A DNA stretch of 64,000 nucleotides. Source: Acholeplasma sp. (GTDB taxonomy: Bacteria; Bacillota_I; Bacilli_A; Acholeplasmatales; Acholeplasmataceae). The notes below the pieces were generated by a model, which was not told where the DNA came from, made no database searches, and saw only the letters and a list, made by a program, of their open reading frames with translations. The stretch lies in contig QZKD01000039.1 in NCBI GenBank assembly GCA_003605085.1, positions 1-64,000 of the forward strand, given 5' to 3'. Both the position numbers and the translations under genes were made by a program. The number at the start of each line of letters is the position of its first letter. Position 1 is the first letter of the stretch. This document shows positions 1-7,272 of the stretch, piece after piece.

Positions 1-3
1 CAT
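1..3 (-). other. Possible start codon of a minus-strand gene leaving the window
   Basis: On the minus strand an ATG occupies the first three bases and is preceded by AAAAAAGG four bases upstream, a fair ribosome binding site. It lies 66 bases downstream of the disulfide reductase stop, so it could be the next gene of that operon. Only the start codon is inside the window, so nothing can be said about the product. Confidence 0.3.
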
Positions 4-69
4 TCAACCTTTTTTAATCATGTCCTCTTATCACCTAAACAACCGTTTTCGTGATATTTTTTTTATTCT

Positions 70-1065
70 TTACTGCTTGACATATTTACCGGTTGCTTTA
101 TATGTGTGATTGAGATATTGAGTAATTGCTAAAGCAGCTTTCGCTCCTTCAGCAGCGGAAATAATGATTTGTTTAAACGGTTGGTTCGTGACATCTCCAG
201 CGGCGAATATACCTGGAACATTGGTCATTTGGTTGGAGTCAACAATGATCTCATCTTGATCATTGACTGAGACTAAGTGTTTAATCCACTGACTTTTGGG
301 GACAGTTCCGATTTCGATAAAGAGGCCATCTGCAGGGATATCATAAGTCTGATTCGTCGTTTTATCAAGGACATGAACACCCGTCATTTTTTCATCACCT
401 AAAACTGAGAGTATTTGTGTATTCAAATGAACGGTTAATTTGTCAATCGATTGATGTTTATCAAGTAAAATTTGATCTGCTCGCCACTGACTGCGGTGAA
501 CAACGGTGATTTTGCTTGCCCATGGGACGAGGTCTAATACAGCTTCTGCAGCGCTATTTCCTCCTCCAGCTACTATCACATGTTTATCCTTGAAGAAAGG
601 AGCATCACACGTTGTACAATAGGAAACACCTTTATTCGCAAGTTTATGTTCACCAGGAATATGAAGCATACGAGGTGCACCACCTGTCGCGACTAAAACT
701 GTTTTTGTGAGTAATATCTTTCCATCGGAGAGAATCAGTTGAAAATCTTGTTGGATGCGTTTGATCGATTGGATATGACTGCCTTTAAAGATGGGAATCT
801 CTAAACTGTTGATGTGGTCTAAAAACTTATGAGATAAATCTTTACCTTCTATCCATTGAAAGCCAAGATAGTTATCAACAGTAGATGTGTTGTGTAATTG
901 ACCACCGATTTCTGCGGTGATCACCCCAACATTAAGTCCTTTTCTTTTGGCATAGAGTGCGGCATTTAATCCTGCTGGACCACCACCTGCAATGAGCAAA
1001 TCCCAATGTTTTACAGTGTCAAATAATGTCGTTTCTGATGTTTTTTCAACATGGAATTGGAACAT
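70..1065 (-). CDS. Thioredoxin reductase / AhpF C-terminal-type flavoprotein disulfide reductase
   Basis: A 331-residue FAD/NAD(P)H disulfide reductase. The FAD-binding GGGPAGL motif starts near residue 27, the redox pair is in YCTTCDAPFF near the middle, the nucleotide-binding GGGNSAAEA follows, and the C-terminal GIFAAGDV closes the FAD site. The stretches RADQILLDK and KQIIISAAEGAKAAL resemble the AhpF C-terminal half more than classical TrxB, and about 20 residues precede the FAD domain. The thioredoxin-like N-terminal domains of full AhpF are absent. It starts 9 bp after the CsoR-like regulator gene and is almost certainly co-transcribed and controlled by it. The reductase class is secure; its disulfide partner is unknown. 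Confidence 0.88.
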   Translation of the reverse strand: MFQFHVEKTSETTLFDTVKHWDLLIAGGGPAGLNAALYAKRKGLNVGVITAEIGGQLHNTSTVDNYLGFQWIEGKDLSHKFLDHINSLEIPIFKGSHIQSIKRIQQDFQLILSDGKILLTKTVLVATGGAPRMLHIPGEHKLANKGVSYCTTCDAPFFKDKHVIVAGGGNSAAEAVLDLVPWASKITVVHRSQWRADQILLDKHQSIDKLTVHLNTQILSVLGDEKMTGVHVLDKTTNQTYDIPADGLFIEIGTVPKSQWIKHLVSVNDQDEIIVDSNQMTNVPGIFAAGDVTNQPFKQIIISAAEGAKAALAITQYLNHTYKATGKYVKQ

Positions 1066-1074
1066 GTTAACCTC

Positions 1075-1338
1075 CTATTTGATGCTTTTGACGACAAGCT
1101 CAAGTGCATCATGAATGTTTTCAAGTTTAATGTCGTTGTTTTTCTCAATGGTTTGGATCAAATTATTCGTAGTAAGAAGACCGATGGTCTTGTCAATCGT
1201 TGCGCGTACAGCTTTGAGCTGTGTGACAATATCCATGCAAGCAGTTTCATTTTCCATCATGTTGGCTATACCTTGAAGCTGACCCTGTGCGCGTTTAATA
1301 CGATGAATGAGTGAAGGTTCACATTTCATCATCGTCAC
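1075..1338 (-). CDS. CsoR/FrmR-family (DUF156) transcriptional repressor with atypical ligand set
   Basis: An 87-residue all-helical regulator of the CsoR/RcnR/FrmR/CstR family, recognisable by HRIKRAQGQLQGI near the N-terminus. These proteins repress by binding a GC-rich palindrome and release on metal, formaldehyde or persulfide. The conserved cysteine is present (C34), but the positions of the CsoR copper ligands His and Cys (25 and 29 residues later) are Asn59 and Thr63. A second cysteine, C6, lies in the N-terminal arm. Cu(I) sensing by the classical site is therefore unlikely; thiol or electrophile sensing is an inference. The gene heads an operon with the disulfide reductase and has a family-type operator in its own promoter. 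Confidence 0.9.
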   Translation of the reverse strand: MTMMKCEPSLIHRIKRAQGQLQGIANMMENETACMDIVTQLKAVRATIDKTIGLLTTNNLIQTIEKNNDIKLENIHDALELVVKSIK

Positions 1339-1363
1339 CTCTCTCTCATGATATTTTCCACTT

Positions 1364-1396
1364 ATTATAATACCCCAGGGGGTATATTTTTTGCAA
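1364..1396 (-). promoter_or_regulatory. Promoter and CsoR-type operator of the regulator-reductase operon
   Basis: Positions 1370-1385 read ATACCCCAGGGGGTAT, two perfect 7-bp arms (ATACCCC/GGGGTAT) around AG. This matches the known form of CsoR/FrmR-type operators. On the minus strand a TTGCAA (1396-1391) and TATTAT/TATAAT hexamers (down to 1364) bracket it, so a bound tetramer would sit between -35 and -10 and block transcription of the regulator itself: autoregulation. Confidence 0.8.
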
Positions 1397-1430
1397 GACC
1401 TTTGCTTAAAAAAATATATAAAATAAATAT

Positions 1431-1949
1431 TTAATGGCTATCTTTATGAAGAAGATCAGCAACTTTCTTCAAGTCATCATGTGCAAGACGGAATGTTATC
1501 CAATCCGATAGAGGTTTAGCACTTAAAGATGTATAAAAATCAATCGATGGTTGATTCCAAGATAGACACATCCAATCAAAGCGGGAACAATTATTTTTTA
1601 CTGCAATCTCTGCAAGCACATAAAACAGTTTTTTCCCATAGCCTTGATGACGATATGCTTCATCAATAAAAATATCCTCTAAGAATAGATTGGCTTTACC
1701 CAAGAATGTTGAATAATTAAAAAAGTATAGTGCAAATCCGATCGGGACATGATTCACCTCAGCGAGAATCACATGAGCTTGTTTCTTATCAAAAATAGTT
1801 GTTTCAATATCTTTTATGGTTGCAACCATTTGGTTTTCAAGCTTTTCATAGATGGAGAGTTTCTTGATAAATGTATGAATGAGGGCACTATCGCTTCTTT
1901 CAGTGGTTCTAATCGTCAAATCATTTGCTTTTGATTGATAAAGTATCAT
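1431..1949 (-). CDS. GNAT N-acetyltransferase, SSAT-like (diamine/polyamine type)
   Basis: A 172-residue GNAT protein. The acetyl-CoA-binding motif A is visible as RHQGYGKKLF around residues 97-106, preceded by LFLEDIFIDE. The C-terminal WNQPSIDFYTSLSA matches the equivalent block of eukaryotic-type spermidine/spermine and thialysine acetyltransferases, so an amine such as a polyamine is the likely acceptor; the exact substrate is inferred. The ATG is preceded by AAGGAG at good spacing. The gene is monocistronic on the minus strand and shares its upstream region divergently with the guanylate-kinase-like gene. Confidence 0.82.
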   Translation of the reverse strand: MILYQSKANDLTIRTTERSDSALIHTFIKKLSIYEKLENQMVATIKDIETTIFDKKQAHVILAEVNHVPIGFALYFFNYSTFLGKANLFLEDIFIDEAYRHQGYGKKLFYVLAEIAVKNNCSRFDWMCLSWNQPSIDFYTSLSAKPLSDWITFRLAHDDLKKVADLLHKDSH

Positions 1950-1979
1950 ATGATTTCTCCTTGTTTTAAGTCTATTTCT

Positions 1980-2007
1980 ATTGTACCAAAGATGTCTTCA
2001 TTCGCAA
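1980..2007 (-). promoter_or_regulatory. Promoter of the SSAT-like acetyltransferase gene
   Basis: Minus-strand TTGCGA (2007-2002) and TACAAT (1985-1980) are separated by 16 bp and lie about 30 bp upstream of the start codon. A plus-strand TATAAT at 2018-2023 serves the divergent gene. Confidence 0.6.
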
Positions 2008-2046
2008 GTATTCATGTTATAATTGCCTAGAGAAGGACGTGACATT

Positions 2047-2586
2047 ATGATTGTACTCGTTGGTGCAAGCGCAAGCGGTAAGACCGAAATCGCCAAAAAA
2101 CTTTATCAAAACTATCACTATCATAAATGCATCACCACCACGACTAGACCTCCAAGATCCCATGAAATCGCTGATCTAGACTATCATTTTTTGAGTGAAG
2201 AAGCTTTTGATCAAAAAGTGAAAGAGGATGCTTTTTATGAAGTGTCTTTCTATCATCAATATCGCTATGGAATTCAAAAGAAGGATGTGCTCAAAGGTGG
2301 AGTGGTCATCGTGGAACCCCATGGGGCAAATACACTGATCAAAAAAGCCCCAAAAGAAGTTTTTATCGTCTATGTGGATACGAGTGAAGCGATGCGAGAA
2401 AAACGCATGATCGAACGCGGTGATCAACCATTAATCGTGAAAAGCCGTCTCGAAAATGATCGTCTGGTCTTTAATAAAGCGCTGATATCAAGAATCGATC
2501 TTATCTTAGAAAATGAAGATCACACCCTAGATGAACTTGCAAATATGGTCCATCACGCTTATCAAAACTTGCATCAAGGATCATAG
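2047..2586 (+). CDS. Guanylate-kinase-like nucleoside monophosphate kinase
   Basis: A 179-residue P-loop protein with GASASGKTEIA as Walker A at the N-terminus and the guanylate-kinase nucleotide-binding block TTTTRPPRSHE followed by LDYHFLS. It is divergent from housekeeping Gmk (the usual GPSG(V/A)GK loop is altered), so it may be a second, specialised paralogue. The start was set at the ATG with AGAAGGA nine bases upstream; an in-frame TTG at 2023 lies inside the -10 hexamer and cannot be used. It is followed by a separate lipoprotein gene after 95 bp. Confidence 0.75.
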   Translation: MIVLVGASASGKTEIAKKLYQNYHYHKCITTTTRPPRSHEIADLDYHFLSEEAFDQKVKEDAFYEVSFYHQYRYGIQKKDVLKGGVVIVEPHGANTLIKKAPKEVFIVYVDTSEAMREKRMIERGDQPLIVKSRLENDRLVFNKALISRIDLILENEDHTLDELANMVHHAYQNLHQGS

Positions 2587-2681
2587 GTTTACTTGTCACA
2601 ACTTTGTCACAGGATAGACACAACTCTGACATACCTTTTCATTAAACTAAAGGTGAAAAGAATAAAAGAGAGGTTAATCCG

Positions 2682-3479
2682 ATGAAAAAAGTTGTCTTAA
2701 GTCTATTTGTATGTGTACTCTTGATTTTACAGGGATGTAGCAGTGATGAATATCAAGTCACTTACGAGGATGAAGAAAGTCAAACCATCGTCCTTGCTGA
2801 TGAACTATCACCTGTAAGAAAGATTATTTATGAAGTCAACATTTATGCCAATGTCAATGATCTCAATGATGCGATGAACTACATTAAAACATCGATGAAT
2901 GATGATGAATGGTTTGATCAAGAAACGATTAATGATCATTCGACAAGTCTCGTAATTCGAATTAAGAGTGATCATCTAGAAAGTTTTATTGAAGCGATCA
3001 GGTCAGAGTTCACTGTCGAAAGCTATCAGATGAAAGCTACAGATATTTCTTTAAATTACCAAGATAAAACCAGTCAAATCCAAGCCATTGATTCACAAAT
3101 AGACCGTTTGATCGAACTCTATGATGAGGCATCTCTTTCCGATATGTTGATCATTAATCAACAACTATCCAATCTCGAAATGGAAAGAAATCAACTTCAA
3201 GGTGAACTCAATCTCTTTGACAGTCTAGCAGATTACAGTGAAGTGAATTTAACCCTTTATGCTTCGGTTATACCAACAGAATCTCCCTTTATACAGCGTT
3301 TAGGTCGTGCGTTTTCAAAGGGATGGGATGGATTGATTCAATTTGGTCAAGGTTTAGTTCTTTTGATTGCGACCATGCTACCCTTCCTCATCTTCATGGG
3401 TACTATTGCGATTTTAGTCATTATATACATAAAAAAGAGAAACAAAAAAATGGATTTGATGAAACAAAAAAACATCTAG
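2682..3479 (+). CDS. DUF4349-type lipoprotein with C-terminal membrane anchor
   Basis: A 265-residue exported protein. The first 19 residues form a lipoprotein signal with the lipobox ILQGC (lipidated C19). The middle contains a ferredoxin-fold-like segment and a long heptad-rich helix (roughly residues 125-185), the pattern of DUF4349 proteins. A single hydrophobic helix near residues 225-250 is followed by a Lys/Arg-rich tail, so the protein is tethered at both ends with the middle outside. No enzymatic motif is visible and the cellular role of the family is not established. It has AGAGAGG upstream and ends in a terminator. Confidence 0.78.
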   Translation: MKKVVLSLFVCVLLILQGCSSDEYQVTYEDEESQTIVLADELSPVRKIIYEVNIYANVNDLNDAMNYIKTSMNDDEWFDQETINDHSTSLVIRIKSDHLESFIEAIRSEFTVESYQMKATDISLNYQDKTSQIQAIDSQIDRLIELYDEASLSDMLIINQQLSNLEMERNQLQGELNLFDSLADYSEVNLTLYASVIPTESPFIQRLGRAFSKGWDGLIQFGQGLVLLIATMLPFLIFMGTIAILVIIYIKKRNKKMDLMKQKNI

Positions 3480-3505
3480 ACATGAGCCAACACTCATGTC
3501 TTTTT
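3478..3505 (+). terminator. Rho-independent terminator after the DUF4349 lipoprotein gene
   Basis: Perfect 9-bp stem AGACATGAG / CTCATGTCT with a 6-base loop and a T run; it overlaps the stop codon. Confidence 0.85.
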
Positions 3506-3514
3506 CACTGTTTT

Positions 3515-3545
3515 ACTTTGAATATCCAAATACTTGTGGTATCAT
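3515..3545 (+). promoter_or_regulatory. fabV promoter with FabT-like operator
   Basis: TTGAAT (3518-3523) and TATCAT (3540-3545) with 16-bp spacing form a plausible promoter. Overlapping the -35 is ACTTTGAATATCCAAAT (3515-3531), which keeps 14 of 17 positions of the streptococcal/lactococcal FabT box AGTTTGAnTATCAAATT. A closer copy of the same box lies in front of accB, which supports shared control of the two fatty-acid loci. The regulator itself is not in the window. Confidence 0.55.
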
Positions 3546-3583
3546 AATAGACGTATGTCAAATCACACATGTCGAGGTCTATT

Positions 3584-4777
3584 ATGATTATTGAACCATC
3601 CATTCGCTCAAACATATTCTTAAATGCGCATCCACTGGGATGTAAACAATTTGTTTTAGAACAAATAAAAGAAGCTAAACAATTTCCCGCATTTGATGGG
3701 CCAAAAAAGGTTCTCATCATCGGGGGTTCTTCAGGATACGGACTTGCTTCAAGAATCGCTCTTGCTTACGCAGGTAGTGCAGATACGATCAATATTTCCT
3801 TTGAAACCGCACCCAAAGCGAAACGTACTGGGACGGCAGGTTGGTGGAATAACATCTATTTTCAACAGTTTGCCAAAGAAACCCAACATATACATAAAGA
3901 TTTTGTCGGTGATGCTTTTGGTTCTCAGATGAAAAGAGATGTGATTGAGTACATTGAAAATACATTTGGAAAATTGGATTTAGTGATCTATTCTCTTGCA
4001 GCTGGAGCAAGATTCAATGAAACCTCAGGCAATCTCATCAAGTCATCGATTAAAGCACTTGGCAGCGATGCAGTAGGAAAAACAATTGATCTTGCCGATT
4101 TAACCGTGAAAGAACTTGTGATTGGAACCGCGAAAGAAGAAGAAATTAACGATACAATCTATGTCATGGGTGGTAGTGCTTGGGAAGAATGGATTCATGC
4201 ATTAGCCGATAAAGATTTACTTAATCCAGGATTCAAAACCATTTCTTATACCTATATAGGCGGTCCAACGACCGACAAAATTTATCGTGGTGGTACATTA
4301 GGAAAAGCTAAGGAAGACTTAGAACATGCTGCACTACGAATGAATAACTTGTTACGTACGCGTTATCATGGGGAAGCATTAATCTCGTCATCAAAAGCAG
4401 TCGTTACCAAAGCGAGTGTCTTTATTCCACAAATGCCTGTCTATGTTAGCTGTCTATTTGATGTGATGACAAGAAATCACACCCATGAAAGCATCGTTGG
4501 CCACAAGTATCGTTTGTTTAAAGATATGGTCTATGGAGATAAACGCATCATCGATCATGAAGGCCGTATTCGCTTAGACCATCTTGAAATGGAAGAACAC
4601 ACACAAAGAGAAACAATTCATATGATGACCACACTATCTGATGAAGAGATCTTAAAATTACCTGGAACACATATGTTTATCAAAGAATTTCATCAAATTC
4701 ACGGATTCCATTTTCCAAATATCGATTATGACCAGGAAACTGATTTAGAAACACTTGGACAACTTCAACCCGAATAA
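3584..4777 (+). CDS. fabV: Enoyl-[ACP]/trans-2-enoyl-CoA reductase FabV (Ter family)
   Basis: A 397-residue reductase of the FabV/Ter family, which uses NAD(P)H to saturate the trans-2-enoyl intermediate in fatty-acid elongation. Signature blocks are the N-terminal MIIEPSIRSNIF, the cofactor-binding GGSSGYGLASR, GTAGWWNN, and the catalytic Tyr-x8-Lys in IYRGGTLGKAKEDL. Length matches the family. The ATG with GAGGT five bases upstream was chosen; an ATG 15 bases earlier adds residues not seen in the family. The acc-fab operon elsewhere in the window has no FabI, FabK or FabL, so this is probably the reductase of that pathway. A Ter-like role on crotonyl-CoA remains possible. Confidence 0.93.
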   Translation: MIIEPSIRSNIFLNAHPLGCKQFVLEQIKEAKQFPAFDGPKKVLIIGGSSGYGLASRIALAYAGSADTINISFETAPKAKRTGTAGWWNNIYFQQFAKETQHIHKDFVGDAFGSQMKRDVIEYIENTFGKLDLVIYSLAAGARFNETSGNLIKSSIKALGSDAVGKTIDLADLTVKELVIGTAKEEEINDTIYVMGGSAWEEWIHALADKDLLNPGFKTISYTYIGGPTTDKIYRGGTLGKAKEDLEHAALRMNNLLRTRYHGEALISSSKAVVTKASVFIPQMPVYVSCLFDVMTRNHTHESIVGHKYRLFKDMVYGDKRIIDHEGRIRLDHLEMEEHTQRETIHMMTTLSDEEILKLPGTHMFIKEFHQIHGFHFPNIDYDQETDLETLGQLQPE

Positions 4778-4797
4778 AAAAAGGCATATGCCTTTTT
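4778..4797. terminator. Bidirectional terminator between fabV and thpR
   Basis: A perfect 20-bp palindrome (AAAAAGGCAT/ATGCCTTTTT) between two convergent genes gives an A-rich upstream and T-rich downstream arm on either strand. The stem is short, so efficiency is uncertain. Confidence 0.65.
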
Positions 4798-5332
4798 ATT
4801 TTAAGTGTGTGGTATGAAGTGGTTCATAAGTGAGAATTCCATTAACTTGGTGGCTTAAATAAAGATGAATCTTCTCCACTTTCCATCTTTGAAGAAAGCT
4901 AACTACAGGAAATACATAATCTTGGACGAGTTTTGCTTGTCTCACAAGGGTTAAATGAGGTTTTAGAGGTTTGATATCGTATGTGTAATGTCTACTGGAG
5001 AGCTCTTTTTTTAGTAATTGAGAAAGATGGAATAGATGTTCTTTTCCTTTATTGATTCCCAACCATACAATGGATTGTTCACCTTTACTAAAGGTTCCCA
5101 ATTCATCGATACTCATTTCAAAGCATTTTTGTGTTGCGAGGACTTGATCAAGCATATGACCTAAAGGTTCGACTTGATCGACCGTGATTTCACCAATAAA
5201 CACCAAAGTGAGATGAAGATTCTCTATTCTTGAAAAACGACCTTTGATCAGTTGAGATTCTATCTCTGATTTAAGTGATTCTACTGAACCTTTGAATTGT
5301 TCTGGGAATTCGATTCCGATAAAAACGCGCAT
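4796..5332 (-). CDS. thpR: RNA 2',3'-cyclic phosphodiesterase (ThpR/LigT, 2H family)
   Basis: A 178-residue 2H phosphoesterase. The two catalytic HxTx motifs are visible as HLTLVFIGEI near residue 43 and HLTLVRQAKL near residue 124, with the starting block MRVFIGIEFPE typical of the family. It opens 2',3'-cyclic phosphate ends of RNA, probably in RNA repair or turnover; the physiological substrate in bacteria is unclear. It is transcribed convergently with fabV, and its 3' end overlaps the shared terminator. Confidence 0.9.
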   Translation of the reverse strand: MRVFIGIEFPEQFKGSVESLKSEIESQLIKGRFSRIENLHLTLVFIGEITVDQVEPLGHMLDQVLATQKCFEMSIDELGTFSKGEQSIVWLGINKGKEHLFHLSQLLKKELSSRHYTYDIKPLKPHLTLVRQAKLVQDYVFPVVSFLQRWKVEKIHLYLSHQVNGILTYEPLHTTHLK

Positions 5333-5360
5333 GTTATCACTTCCAGTCCTATTTTACATG

Positions 5361-5396
5361 AAAAAAGATGCCCATAGTACGCTATAGACATCTTTT
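5361..5396 (-). terminator. Terminator of the copper-chaperone-like gene
   Basis: On the minus strand AAAAGATG and CATCTTTT pair around an internal ATAG/CTAT hairpin and are followed by a T run, directly after the stop of the gene that ends at 5402. Confidence 0.75.
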
Positions 5397-5401
5397 ATTA
5401 C

Positions 5402-5623
5402 TTATTCGGTTTTACTTTCTACAGCTTTATAGCCTAAGCGTGCGACTTGTTCAACGATTTTTTTATTGTCAACCAATGATTCATCATAGATGATATCGAT
5501 TTTACTATCGGAAAGTCTGACTTCGACATCGCTCACACCTTTAGTTTTCGATAATAGTTTGGAAATAGCTGTTGAACAGCTTACGCAATGCATGCCGATG
5601 ACGTTATATTCTGCTTTTTTCAT
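5402..5623 (-). CDS. copZ: Copper chaperone-like heavy-metal-associated (HMA) domain protein
   Basis: A 73-residue single HMA domain with the metal-binding motif GMHCVSCS (C13 and C16) and the expected beta-alpha-beta pattern ending in RLGYKA. Proteins of this size ferry Cu(I) to a P1B ATPase or sensor. The ATG at 5623 is chosen because AAAGGA lies nine bases upstream; a GTG 18 bases further out has no site. No copper-exporting ATPase is present in the window: the only P-type ATPase here is a Ca2+ type. Confidence 0.87.
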   Translation of the reverse strand: MKKAEYNVIGMHCVSCSTAISKLLSKTKGVSDVEVRLSDSKIDIIYDESLVDNKKIVEQVARLGYKAVESKTE

Positions 5624-5699
5624 CTTGACACATCCTTTCACTCTTATTTTCGCTATTTTTTATCTTTAATGCAAATATAATGCAACCTTACGATAAAGA

Positions 5700-5728
5700 T
5701 TGTATCATGGACTGGACTTAAGTATAAT
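5700..5728 (+). promoter_or_regulatory. Promoter of the MFS transporter gene
   Basis: TTGTAT and TATAAT with a 17-bp spacer, ending 24 bp before the chosen start codon. Confidence 0.7.
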
Positions 5729-5752
5729 AGAAGGTGTATGTGGAGGCTTTTC

Positions 5753-7003
5753 ATGAGAAAAAACATGATAATGATTATTCTCTATTTTTTTATTCAAGGT
5801 ATCGTTCATAACTTAGGGCATCCTGTCACGCCTTATTTTGTCGAAGATTTAGGAATATCAGATTACATGTTTGGTCTCTTTTTCTCTGCCATGTCTTTAG
5901 GACTCATGATCGGTGCACCATTGTGGGGGATTCTAAGCGATCGTGGTCACCGTAAGCTATATATCGCGATAGGGCTCATCATTTATAGCTTAGGTCAAAT
6001 CGCCTTTGGTTATGTAGGAAATGCGACATGGATGGTAATTTTTCGATTGATTAGTGGTTTTGGTGTGGTTAGTGGTATCACGATAATGACAGCGATTGTC
6101 ATTGAACAGACCCATCCGAGTGAACGTGCAAAATTACTCGCCTTTTTAGCTGCATCATCAACATTAGGTGCATCTTTAGGGTATTTTTTTGGGGGTCAGT
6201 TAGGTAAGCATATCGATTGGTTTTCCTTTTTGGGAAATGTCTCCTATGCTCATATCTTTTTAGTTCAAGGTCTTCTTAATGGACTCTATGTTTTACTCAT
6301 AATACTGACACTTAAGGATGTCGAAGTAAAATTTGCTCCTCGTGAAAGAACATCGGTGTTTAAGGGGTTAAAATCATTATCTAAGATGGATTCAAGTTTA
6401 CTTTTATTTATGCTTTCATTAACTCTTATGAACATCGGAAGTACCAATTTATCCAAATATATCGATGTCTATTTTAAAGAGCTAGGTTATACTACAGATG
6501 ATTTAGGAACCTATGTGATGGTCACGGGTATCGTCTCTTTACTTGCAAGTATATTTTTAGTCAAGCATGTGGCCAAATTCAAGAAGCAGCTTGGATTTAT
6601 TGGCTTCATTCAATTTTCGAGTGCGATTATCGTCTTCATTGTTTTCCGTGCCAATCAGGTATTGCTTGCCCTTTATACTCTCTATATGGTTTACGTTATC
6701 TTACGTACACTATATACACCACTTGAACAAAACTATATTGCCAAACAAGCCAAAGAAGGCATGTATGGAAGTGTCATGGGAGTACGTCAATCATTTGTTT
6801 CACTAGGAATGGTATTAGGTCCTCTCATCGGTGGATTTCTCTATGAAATATCACCTTTACTGCTATTCGATTTTAATGCGTTCACCTTTCTTTTAGGATT
6901 ATTGCTTTTATATTTTGTTTGGCTGATCGAAATGGGAAGAAAAAAGAGATTAAATCAGGCTAATGAAATCATGAATGCAACAGCTGTTGATGATCTTAAT
7001 TAA
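5753..7003 (+). CDS. Major facilitator superfamily transporter (drug/solute exporter type)
   Basis: A 416-residue integral membrane protein with about twelve hydrophobic segments in two halves. MFS motif A appears in the first cytoplasmic loop as GILSDRGHRK, and GFGVVSGITI lies in the fifth-helix region typical of DHA1 exporters. A basic cytoplasmic linker near residue 195 separates the halves. The start follows TGGAGG by six bases; an ATG 15 bases upstream is less likely. It is a single-gene unit with its own promoter and terminator. The substrate cannot be deduced. Confidence 0.88.
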   Translation: MRKNMIMIILYFFIQGIVHNLGHPVTPYFVEDLGISDYMFGLFFSAMSLGLMIGAPLWGILSDRGHRKLYIAIGLIIYSLGQIAFGYVGNATWMVIFRLISGFGVVSGITIMTAIVIEQTHPSERAKLLAFLAASSTLGASLGYFFGGQLGKHIDWFSFLGNVSYAHIFLVQGLLNGLYVLLIILTLKDVEVKFAPRERTSVFKGLKSLSKMDSSLLLFMLSLTLMNIGSTNLSKYIDVYFKELGYTTDDLGTYVMVTGIVSLLASIFLVKHVAKFKKQLGFIGFIQFSSAIIVFIVFRANQVLLALYTLYMVYVILRTLYTPLEQNYIAKQAKEGMYGSVMGVRQSFVSLGMVLGPLIGGFLYEISPLLLFDFNAFTFLLGLLLLYFVWLIEMGRKKRLNQANEIMNATAVDDLN

Positions 7004-7005
7004 CG

Positions 7006-7029
7006 ACGAAACTTAAGTTTCGTTTTTTT
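7006..7029 (+). terminator. Terminator after the MFS gene
   Basis: ACGAAACTT/AAGTTTCGT perfect stem followed by TTTTTT, three bases after the stop codon. Confidence 0.8.
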
Positions 7030-7095
7030 ATTTTTGTCTTTACTGTTCTAGATTATGTAAGCACAAAAAAAATCATGTGATTTTAAGTTAATTCC

Positions 7096-7124
7096 TTGAA
7101 ATAAAAGCGCTTACATGTTAAACT
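7096..7124 (+). promoter_or_regulatory. Serine-operon promoter overlapped by a cre-like site
   Basis: TTGAAA (7096-7101) and TAAACT (7119-7124) have a 17-bp spacer. Within it TAAAAGCGCTTACA (7102-7115) matches the CcpA cre consensus TGWAANCGNTNWCA at 13 of 14 positions. A site between -35 and -10 would mean catabolite repression. The following leader of about 145 bases up to the first gene holds small inverted repeats (for example ATAGGTGCCTAT) but no riboswitch or T-box that I recognise. Confidence 0.5.
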
Positions 7125-7272
7125 AAAAGTAGTAAGTTACTATTCGTTTAGCCAAGTCTTTTTTTATGCTTTTACATGCGTTATTGTAGGATCGGATAGG
7201 TGCCTATGCCATACAGATTATGTAAATCAAATCCACATCATCGCACACTCTAGAGAGAATAGGAGTTCTTTT

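Noticed and set aside
2023-2046. TTG start for the guanylate-kinase-like gene
   Set aside because: The codon lies at the -10 hexamer, upstream of the expected transcript start; the ATG at 2047 has a proper AGAAGGA.
7125-7272. T-box or other amino-acid riboswitch in the serine-operon leader
   Set aside because: No TGGNACCGCG-type antiterminator sequence, specifier loop or leader terminator is visible.
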